Source: Streptomyces marispadix (lineage in GTDB: Bacteria > Actinomycetota > Actinomycetes > Streptomycetales > Streptomycetaceae). Taken from it: DNA of 64,000 nucleotides. A program made the position numbers and the translations under genes. Below are positions 26,834 through 33,062 of this stretch, piece after piece. Location: NCBI RefSeq assembly GCF_022524345.1, contig NZ_JAKWJU010000002.1:3720001-3784000 (forward strand), in the 5' to 3' direction. Below the pieces are notes generated by a model. It did not search any database. It was given only the letters and a program-made list of their open reading frames with translations, and was not told the origin of the DNA. The stretch's first letter is position 1. The number at the start of each line of letters is the position of its first letter.

Positions 26834-26982
26834 TAAGCTGGGGCGCGTGGGTTTGCCTGAGAAGGCCCTCGGGTACACCATGGAAGTCACGGATCGTTCG
26901 CGACCGTGCTAACCCGGCCCGACTCCTCCCCCCCGAGTCGGCCCTGGGGACGACCCCCGCTCTCCCCCCGGCGGGGGTCGTC
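26834..26982 (+). promoter_or_regulatory. Candidate leader region: short ORF followed by two hairpins, upstream of ssd
   Basis: A 21-codon frame (GTG 26847 to TAA 26912) reads VGLPEKALGYTMEVTDRSRPC. A TANNNT-like -10 box (TAAGCT, 26834-26839) ends 7 bases before the GTG, which would make the transcript leaderless. Just beyond the stop are a CGACTC/GAGTCG stem (about 26922-26938) and then a perfect 12-bp stem GACGACCCCCGC/GCGGGGGTCGTC (26949-26982). Order and spacing resemble a peptide-plus-terminator unit or an attenuator; the Tad operon starts 270 bases further on. No conservation data are available to me. Confidence 0.35.
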
Positions 26983-27249
26983 GCATGTCCAAGGCCGTTT
27001 CGGTCGCTCAGTGATCGTTTCCACCTCCCTTGGCGATCTTCGGCCGTCCATCGACCGGGCACTCAGAGTCGTAACTGAGTGTAATCGATGGACTGCTCTC
27101 CGGGAGTCGCCAGGATGGGTGACGGACTTATTCACAAGCTGAGGCATGTCCACAGTTTTGGACCATGATCACTGCGCTTTTCGCGTTCCCCGCACAGTGA
27201 TTCCCGACAGGGCCCGCGGGTGTTTGCGGGAGTGAGCCTGTGAACCGCG
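26983..27249. promoter_or_regulatory. Upstream region of the Tad pilus operon
   Basis: About 270 bases before ssd with AT-richer sequence around 27060-27180 (for example GAGTGTAATCGATGG and CACAGTTTTGGACCATG), the likely promoter of the Tad operon. No operator could be assigned. Confidence 0.4.
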
Positions 27250-28419
27250 ATGGGGGTCTGGAACGTGGCCGAAACCATTCTGATTGTCACCGAGGACGAA
27301 GAACTCCTTGACGATCTCCTGAGGTTGTGTGCGGCGGCCGGTGCTGAGGCGGAAGTGGTGCATGGTGCGCCTCCCGACCGGATGTCGTGGGCGGGGTGGG
27401 GCGGTGCGAAGTCCTGGGAAAAGGCACCGCTGGTCCTCGTGGGAGACGACTGCGCGGGCGCCCAGTGGCTGGGCGGCGCTGCCGGAGGGGAGCCCTCCGG
27501 GATGCTGCGCAGGCCGGGAGTCCTCCTTGTCGGCAAGGACCTCGACGATCCGGGGGTCTGGGAGCGCGGAGCCCGTATCGGGGCGGAGGGCGTCGTGATG
27601 CTGCCCGACGCCGAGAGCTGGCTGACGGGACGGATCGCCGACGCGTCGGAGTGCGTGGGCCGACCGGCCCTGACCGTCGGGGTCCTCGGCGGGCGCGGCG
27701 GAGCGGGAGCGTCGACTCTGGCCTGCGCCCTGGCCGTTACGGCGGCGAGGGAGGGGCAGCGCACGATGCTCGTCGACGGGGACGCCCTCGGCGGCGGTCT
27801 CGACGTGCTGCTCGGCGGAGAACGTACGGAGGGGCTGCGATGGCCGGCGTTCGCGGAGTCTCGGGGCCGGGTCGCAGGCGGCGCACTGGAGGAATCGCTG
27901 CCGAGGCTGCACGACTTGAGCGTGCTGAGCTGGGACCGGGGCGACTCCGTGCTGATCCCGGCGGACGCGATGAAGTCGGTGCTCTCCGCCGCGCGTCGGC
28001 GCGGCGGTGTGGTCGTGGTGGATCTGCCGCGACGAGTGGACGAGACGGTGGCGGAGGCGCTGGCGCAGACGGATCTCGGACTGCTGCTGGTGCCCGCCGA
28101 GTTGCGTGCGGTCGCAGCGGCGCACCGTGTCGCCTCTCGTACTCAGATGGTGCTGCGCGATCTGAGGGCCGTGGTGCGTACTCCGGGCGGTCCCGGCGGT
28201 TCGCGGGGGTACGGACCGGGGCTGGACGAGGGCGAGGTGGCGCGGCTGCTTCGACTGCCGCTCGCCGGTGAACTTCCTTGGGAGCCGGGGCTGTCGGAGG
28301 CGGCGGAGCGCGGCGTGCCGCCGGGCGCCCGTACGAGTGGAGTGCTCGCCCGCTTCTGCCATGACTTCTGGGCGCGGGCGCTGAGCGGCGGAGTGAGCGG
28401 CGGGAGTGTCTCCGCATGA
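27250..28419 (+). CDS. ssd: Septum-site-determining-like protein Ssd (CpaE/TadZ family)
   Basis: A 389-aa CpaE/TadZ-type protein with an N-terminal receiver-like half (ILIVTEDEELLDDLLRL) and a C-terminal MinD/ParA-like ATPase fold. The P-loop region reads GGRGGAGAST (147-156), followed by VDGDALGGGLDVLLG and VVVDLPRRVDE. The invariant lysines of deviant Walker A (K-G-G-x-G-K-T) are absent, a trait of the actinobacterial Ssd group, so nucleotide hydrolysis is doubtful. TadZ proteins position the pilus machinery at a pole; Ssd overproduction affects septation in mycobacteria. ATG 27250 is used; GTG 27265 with GGGGG upstream is an equal candidate. The stop overlaps tadA (ATGA). Confidence 0.88.
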   Translation: MGVWNVAETILIVTEDEELLDDLLRLCAAAGAEAEVVHGAPPDRMSWAGWGGAKSWEKAPLVLVGDDCAGAQWLGGAAGGEPSGMLRRPGVLLVGKDLDDPGVWERGARIGAEGVVMLPDAESWLTGRIADASECVGRPALTVGVLGGRGGAGASTLACALAVTAAREGQRTMLVDGDALGGGLDVLLGGERTEGLRWPAFAESRGRVAGGALEESLPRLHDLSVLSWDRGDSVLIPADAMKSVLSAARRRGGVVVVDLPRRVDETVAEALAQTDLGLLLVPAELRAVAAAHRVASRTQMVLRDLRAVVRTPGGPGGSRGYGPGLDEGEVARLLRLPLAGELPWEPGLSEAAERGVPPGARTSGVLARFCHDFWARALSGGVSGGSVSA

Positions 28420-29850
28420 GCGCCAGGAGGGTCGAGCAGCACAGGCAGGCCGGACAGTTCGGGCACGTCGGAGGCAGAACGGCGGTGCGGGGCACGGGAG
28501 TTGGGGCCGGGCGCGGTGGGGCGGCGGAGAGCGCCCCTTCTCCGTCCTCCTCGGCGGCTGACGGGAGTACGGCACTCGTACCGGAGAAGCGGACGCTGCT
28601 CGACGCCGTACGCACAAGGCTCGCCGAGACGGGGGACGAGCCGACACCGGCGCGGGTGGCGGCGGCCCTGCGCGCCCATGGGCGGCTGCTCGGCGACAGC
28701 GCGGTGCTCGGCGTCGTGGAGGCACTGCGCTCGGAGATGGTGGGCACCGGCCCGCTGGAGCCGCTGCTGGCCGATCCGGACGTCACGGATGTGCTGGTGA
28801 CCCGCCCCGACGAGGTGTGGGTGGACCGTGGCGGAGGTCTGGAGCGTACCGGTGTGCGCTTTGCCGACGCCGCGTCCGTACGGCGGCTGGCGCAGCGCCT
28901 GGCCACATCGGCGGGGCGTCGTCTGGATGACGCCAGACCGTGGGTGGACGCGCGGCTTCCGGACGGCACCCGGCTGCATGCGGTTCTTCCGCCCGTGGCC
29001 GTCGGGTCGACGTGTCTGTCGTTGCGGGTGGTGCGCCACAAGGCGTTCAGCTTGGGGGAGTTGGTGGCTGCGGGCACTGTGCCGCCGGGCGGGGAGCGGC
29101 TTCTGCGAGCGGTGCTGGACGCGAGGCTCTCCTTCCTGATCAGCGGTGGTACGGGATCGGGCAAGACGACGCTGCTGAGTTCGCTGCTGGGGCTGGTCGG
29201 CCCGGAGGAGCGGATCGTGCTCGCCGAGGACTCGGCGGAGCTGCGCCCCGACCATCCCCATGTCGTACGGCTGGAGGCGCGACCAGCCAACCAGGAGGGC
29301 GCCGGGCGTGTGGCGTTGGACGACCTGGTGCGGCAGGCGCTGCGGATGCGGCCCGACAGGCTGGTCGTCGGCGAGGTCCGAGGGGCCGAAGTGACGGACC
29401 TGCTGGCCGCGTTGAACACGGGACACGAGGGCGGCTGCGGCACTCTGCATGCCAACGCCGCCGGGGACGTGCCCGCGCGGCTGGAGGCCCTGGGCACGAC
29501 AGCGGGGCTCGGCAGGGCTGCTCTGCACAGCCAACTGGCCGCTGCGCTCGACGTGTTGGTGCATCTGGTGCGGGACGCTGGTGCGGGACGCCTCGGGGAA
29601 GCGGCGCATCGCGGAGATCCATGTTCTGACGCGGGACGGCGACGGCCTCGTCACGACCGTTCCGGCAGTGGTGTGGGGCGAGCGCGGCTTCCGGGAGGAG
29701 CGCGGCGCACGGCAGTTGTGGGCGATGTGCGGGCGGCAGCGCGGGCGCCGGGGCGGCGGCCCGGCGGATCGGCCGCATGGCCGAGCTGAAGGTAGTGGGC
29801 TTCCAGCGTGGGCTGGGGCGGGCCTCGGCACCGGACATGAGGGGGACTGA
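28416..29850 (+). pseudogene. tadA: Tad pilus assembly ATPase TadA/CpaF, frameshifted by a 13-bp tandem duplication
   Basis: A type II/IV secretion-family ATPase that would power Flp pilus assembly at the inner membrane. The N-terminal 60 residues are disordered. The core has GGTGSGKTT (244-252), LAEDSAELRP (Walker-B-like Asp box), RALRMRPDRLVVGEVRG-type segment and the GTLHAN His box. At 29565-29590 the 13-mer CTGGTGCGGGACG is present twice in tandem, which shifts the frame and gives a stop at 29789 (457 aa). With one copy, translation runs on as VRDASGKRRIAEIHVLTRDG to TGA 29850, 1 base before tadB, giving 473 aa, the natural gene end. The ATPase core survives, but the last 85 residues are replaced by 71 unrelated ones. 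Either a real mutation, a slipped-repeat phase switch, or a sequencing error. Confidence 0.85.
29565..29590 (+). repeat. 13-bp perfect tandem duplication in tadA
   Basis: CTGGTGCGGGACG occurs twice back to back (29565-29577 and 29578-29590). Thirteen is not a multiple of three, so it frameshifts the gene. Removing either copy restores the conserved TadA reading frame. Confidence 0.95.
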
Positions 29851-29851
29851 G

Positions 29852-30799
29852 ATGACGGATCTGACGGGTGCCGTGGGGCATGGAGCTGTGGCCGTACAGG
29901 CCGCGCCGATGTACGCGGCGATGGTGTGCGCGGGAGCGGCGGCCTGGCTGATGAGCGGGAGCGACGACCGTGGCAGACGCGCACGACTGCTGCTCGCTGG
30001 GGAGGTACGGCCCGTTGCGCCGCAGCCTCGACTACCGCTGCGCGTAGAGGAGTTGGCCGCCTTCTTACGCCGTCGGCTGGGCGGGCCCGCCGCCCATGCG
30101 TGGTGGTGCGCGCTGGGCGGCGCGGTGCTGGGGCTGCTGTGCGAGTCCTGGCTTCCGCTGGCGGCGGGTGTCGCTGCCGTACCGCTCGTACGGAGGGCGC
30201 TGCGGGAACGGGAGCGTGAGAAGGCGAAGGAGCGCAGGGCCGCGGCCGTGGTGGAACTCTGCGGTGCCGTCTCCGGCGAACTGCGCGCCGGGCGCCAGCC
30301 GGACCGCGCTCTGCTCTCCGCGGGAGGCATCGCGCTGCGAGAGCTGGGGGACAGCGGCGCTGCCGTGCTTGCGGCGGCTCGTTTCGGCGGTGATGTGCCG
30401 GGGGCGCTGCGGGAGGCGGCGCGAAGTCCCGGTGCGGAAGGGCTGCGCGGCGTGGGGGCCTGCTGGCAGGTGGCCGTCGAGGGCGGGGCGGGCCTGGCCG
30501 CCGGTCTCGACAAGATCGCCGATGCCCTGCGCGCGGAACGGGACCAACACGAGGAACTGCGGGCGCTGTTGGCGGGCCCTCGGTCCACGGCCGTGGTGCT
30601 GGCGCTGCTTCCCGTCTTCGGGTTGCTGCTCGGTACGGCGATGGGTGCGGCGCCCATGGAGGTGCTGCTGCACAGCCCGCCGGGGCTGGCGTGCCTCGTC
30701 GTGGGCGGGCTTCTGGAGTGGGCGGGCATCGCCTGGGTGGCCCGGCTCGTACGGAGCGCGGAACGGCCCGTAGCAGTGGGCGGGGAGGAGCGGAGATGA
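29852..30799 (+). CDS. tadB: Tad pilus membrane protein TadB (type II secretion F domain)
   Basis: A 315-aa inner-membrane platform protein for Flp pilus assembly. The type II secretion F region occupies about residues 125-300, with the cytoplasmic helical stretch VVELCGAVSGELRAGRQPDR, GALREAARSPGAEGLRGVGA and two C-terminal transmembrane helices (about 245-270 and 275-300). A first helix pair is at about 20-40 and 85-110. ATG 29852 follows GAGGGGG. A TTA leucine codon lies at 30065-30067 (codon 72), so translation should depend on the developmental tRNA encoded by bldA. The stop overlaps tadC (ATGA). Confidence 0.92.
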   Translation: MTDLTGAVGHGAVAVQAAPMYAAMVCAGAAAWLMSGSDDRGRRARLLLAGEVRPVAPQPRLPLRVEELAAFLRRRLGGPAAHAWWCALGGAVLGLLCESWLPLAAGVAAVPLVRRALREREREKAKERRAAAVVELCGAVSGELRAGRQPDRALLSAGGIALRELGDSGAAVLAAARFGGDVPGALREAARSPGAEGLRGVGACWQVAVEGGAGLAAGLDKIADALRAERDQHEELRALLAGPRSTAVVLALLPVFGLLLGTAMGAAPMEVLLHSPPGLACLVVGGLLEWAGIAWVARLVRSAERPVAVGGEERR

Positions 30800-31716
30800 A
30801 CGGGGGCGGTTCCTTCGGTCTGGCGGAGGCACTGATGTGGGCGGCGCTGCTCGCCGGTGCTGGGTGGGCCATGGCTTCCGGATGGGACGGGTGGCGTGGC
30901 CACAGGGTGCGGCAGCGGACGCGGAGGCTCCTTGGGGGGTTCGGCGACGGCGCGGGGGCCGATCCCGGACGGGCGTCGCCCTCGGAACCCTCATGCAACG
31001 TAGGCAAGTTCGCGGAGTCCGGGCTGGGCAGATGTGTCGGTTCTGACCGTCGCGTAGCCCGAATCCAGGAGAAGTGGCGGCGAGCATCCAGGGGGATAGG
31101 GTCCGGGCGGCTGCGTGAGGCCGGTGCGGCCCTCGGCGTTGCCGCGTTCGTGGTGGTCGTGGTCGGCGGCGTCGCCGGATGGATTCTGGCCTGCGTGGGT
31201 GCGTACGGCGTCCGCTGGTGGATGCGCCGACGCCGGTCCCAGGAGGAAGCGGCTGGATCGCAACAGCCGGGGAACGCCCGTGCGGCGGCCGAACAGTTGC
31301 CGCTGGCCGCCGAGTTGATGGCCGCTTGCCTTGCGGCGGGCTCCACTCCCGCGCCGGCGGCCGACGCCGTAGGGCGGTCACTGGGCGGCCCGCTAGGGGC
31401 ACTTCTGATCCGTACCGCTACCGAATTGCGGCTTGGGGCCGAACCGGCCGTCGCCTGGGCGCACTTCGCCTTGTTGCCGGGCAGCGACGGCTTCGTACGC
31501 AGCATGGAACGGGCTGGTACGGCCGGGGCGCCGGCCGTCGATCAGATGGCACGGCTGACGGCAGAACTGCGCATACGGCGTGTACGCGAGGCCTCCGCGC
31601 GAGCGCGGCGGGCGGCGGTCTTGGTGACCGGCCCGCTGGGGCTGTGCTTCCTGCCTGCGTTCCTCGCCGTGGGGGTCGCCCCGGTGGTGATGGGACTGGC
31701 CGGATCACTGCTTTGA
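30796..31716 (+). CDS. tadC: Tad pilus membrane protein TadC (type II secretion F domain)
   Basis: A 306-aa partner of TadB. One N-terminal hydrophobic segment (about 10-28) is followed by a basic, poorly conserved stretch, a pair of transmembrane helices (about 112-140), then the type II secretion F core with LPLAAELMAACLAAGSTPAP, GGPLGALLIRTATELRLGAE and a C-terminal hairpin of helices (RRAAVLVTGPLGLCFLPAFL to the end). ATG 30796 overlaps tadB's stop as ATGA, showing translational coupling. The stretch 31000-31030 is less GC-biased than its surroundings but stays in frame. TadB and TadC are expected to form the membrane platform that works with TadA. Confidence 0.9.
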   Translation: MNGGGSFGLAEALMWAALLAGAGWAMASGWDGWRGHRVRQRTRRLLGGFGDGAGADPGRASPSEPSCNVGKFAESGLGRCVGSDRRVARIQEKWRRASRGIGSGRLREAGAALGVAAFVVVVVGGVAGWILACVGAYGVRWWMRRRRSQEEAAGSQQPGNARAAAEQLPLAAELMAACLAAGSTPAPAADAVGRSLGGPLGALLIRTATELRLGAEPAVAWAHFALLPGSDGFVRSMERAGTAGAPAVDQMARLTAELRIRRVREASARARRAAVLVTGPLGLCFLPAFLAVGVAPVVMGLAGSLL

Positions 31717-31983
31717 ACACCGAGCCGCGGTGCGGGAATCCGCCGGGAATCCGGCGGTTGGGTTTCAACGCCCGTATTCAGTACGCGAGTTGAGCGCACC
31801 CTGCGCAGCCCCACGCGCGAAGCAGCAACGACCGAGGCGCGACGCAGCAGACGCAGAGGACACAAGCCAGAGGACACAAGCCAGAGGACACAAGCCGGGG
31901 ACACGAGCCAGAAGACACGAGCCAGAAGACACGAGCCAGAGACACGCGAAGTAGTCACCAGGAAGAAGACACAAGGGGGAACC
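31717..31983. promoter_or_regulatory. Leader region of the pilin gene
   Basis: A 267-bp spacer between tadC and the Flp-like pilin gene. Its second half is a tandem-repeat array (see that entry), ending in AAGGGGG just before the pilin ATG, a good ribosome-binding site. No gene is seen. It probably forms a long 5' leader or contains a separate pilin promoter. Confidence 0.5.
31855..31950 (+). repeat. 14-bp tandem repeat array upstream of the pilin gene
   Basis: About six and a half copies of the unit AGAGGACACAAGCC. Copies 1-3 (31855-31896) are identical; copy 4 (31897-31909) is 13 bp; copies 5 and 6 (31910-31937) read AGAAGACACGAGCC; a partial seventh follows. The array is AG-rich on the plus strand, unlike the GC-rich surroundings, and ends about 35 bases before the pilin start. 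Confidence 0.9.
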
Positions 31984-32229
31984 ATGGTCAGGAGATTCCG
32001 TCGTGCCCTGCGCGCTTCGTGCAAGCGGACCGCGAGTGCGATCCGGAGCCAAGTGCGCGACATGAACGGCAAGTTGGGCTCGGAAGCCGGGATGAGCACG
32101 GCGGAGTACGCGGTGGGCACCATCGCGGCGTGCGGCTTCGCCGCGGTGCTGTACAAGGTCGTCACGAGCGGCGCCGTCAGCGGTGAGATGCAGCAGCTCA
32201 TCGAGAGGGCGCTCCATGCCAAGTTCTGA
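31984..32229 (+). CDS. Flp/Tad-type pilin (DUF4244)
   Basis: An 81-aa DUF4244 protein, the actinobacterial Flp-pilin equivalent. After a basic cytoplasmic leader of about 36 residues comes G-M-S-T-A-E-Y-A-V-G-T, the prepilin-peptidase cleavage motif with Glu at +5, then the hydrophobic helix IAACGFAAVLYKVVTSG. The mature subunit would be about 45 residues and would assemble into a thin pilus by the TadABC machinery. The start ATG 31984 has AAGGGGGAACC before it. The next gene overlaps by 14 bases. No prepilin peptidase gene is in the window. Confidence 0.92.
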   Translation: MVRRFRRALRASCKRTASAIRSQVRDMNGKLGSEAGMSTAEYAVGTIAACGFAAVLYKVVTSGAVSGEMQQLIERALHAKF

Positions 32230-32581
32230 CGACGGCTATGTGACGGCGGAGACCGCGGTCGTGATTCCCGCCCTCGTGCTGCTCTTCGGAATGCTGCTGT
32301 GGGGAGTGATGGCTGCCGCCGCACATATCCAGTGCGTCGACGCCGCGCGGGCGGGCGCCCGTGCGGCGGCTCGCGGGGAGCCGGAGCAAGGGGTGCGTTC
32401 CGCCGTACGTTCGGCGGCGCCGGATGGCGCGACCGTGGAGACGGCGCGGGAAGACCGGCTGGTTCGGGTGGGTGTACGGGCACGCACCGCCGGACCGGGC
32501 CCGCTGTCCCTCGGTCTTGATGCCGAGGCCGTGGCCATGGCGGAGGAGCGAGTTGGGGCGGTCGGCCGTGCGGGGGGATGA
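32216..32581 (+). CDS. TadE-like minor pilin
   Basis: A 121-aa TadE-family protein. A short N terminus (MPSSDDGYVTAETAVVIPAL) precedes one hydrophobic helix (VIPALVLLFGMLLWGVMAAA); the Glu at position +5 of the motif G-Y-V-T-A-E-T-A is typical of pseudopilins. The rest is a small exported domain with A-A-R-A-G-A-R-A-A-A-R-G-E repeats. ATG 32216 overlaps the pilin gene by 14 bases. The next gene again overlaps, by 14 bases. Confidence 0.88.
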   Translation: MPSSDDGYVTAETAVVIPALVLLFGMLLWGVMAAAAHIQCVDAARAGARAAARGEPEQGVRSAVRSAAPDGATVETAREDRLVRVGVRARTAGPGPLSLGLDAEAVAMAEERVGAVGRAGG

Positions 32582-32941
32582 GCGTGGGTCGGCCACGGTG
32601 TGGGCCGCCCTCAGCGGCGTGGTGCTGTGCACGGTCCTGGCGGTGGTGCTGGGGCTCGGCCAGGTCGTCGCCGCGCGTCACCGAGCGGCTGGCGCTGCCG
32701 ATCTGTCGGCACTTGCCGCTGCCGACCACGCCCTCGAAGGACGGGCGCGGGCGTGCGCTGCCGCCAGGGAGGTCGCCCGTGCCCAGGACGCCCGGCTGGT
32801 GAGGTGTGCCGTCACCGGGGAGGTCGCTGACGTCTCGGCCCGGGTCTCGGCCGGACCGTACGCCCCGGTCGTAAGGTCCCGAGCGGGGCCGCCCGGACCA
32901 CCAGGCGCCCTGCCGCCGGGCCAGGCTCATGGCGCCGCTGA
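32568..32941 (+). CDS. Second TadE-like protein (helicase/secretion-neighbourhood family), 3' end unresolved
   Basis: From GTG 32568 the frame reads VRGDERGSATVWAALSGVVL then CTVLAVVLGLGQVVAARHRA, AAGAADLSALAAADHALEGRARACAAA. This is the TadE-like family that neighbours DECH helicases (TIGR03816 or Rv3654c type), normally about 110-140 aa. Here the frame has no stop until 34457, deep in antisense of the helicase gene, while another frame stops at 32941, the expected place. I give 32941 as a likely original end, implying a one-base shift in the GC-rich segment 32880-32935. Alternatively the gene really runs into the helicase gene's 3' end. The core domain is certain, the C terminus is not. Confidence 0.6.
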
Positions 32942-33062
32942 CGCCCCCGACTCCGCCTCCACCACCTGTCACCGCGCCTCAGCCGTTACGCCCAACGTCT
33001 CCTGTATCGGCGGGAGTTCGGAGGTCTCCGATGGACGGACCGGGCTATGGCGCGGCCTCCGT

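Noticed and set aside
28143..31505. 1120-codon minus-strand open frame across the Tad genes
   Set aside because: Antisense of well-recognised ssd, tadA, tadB and tadC. Composition is Pro/Arg/Ser/Ala shadow type.
31855..31950. CRISPR-like array
   Set aside because: Repeats are 14 bp and contiguous, with no unique spacers, no 25-40 bp repeats and no cas genes.
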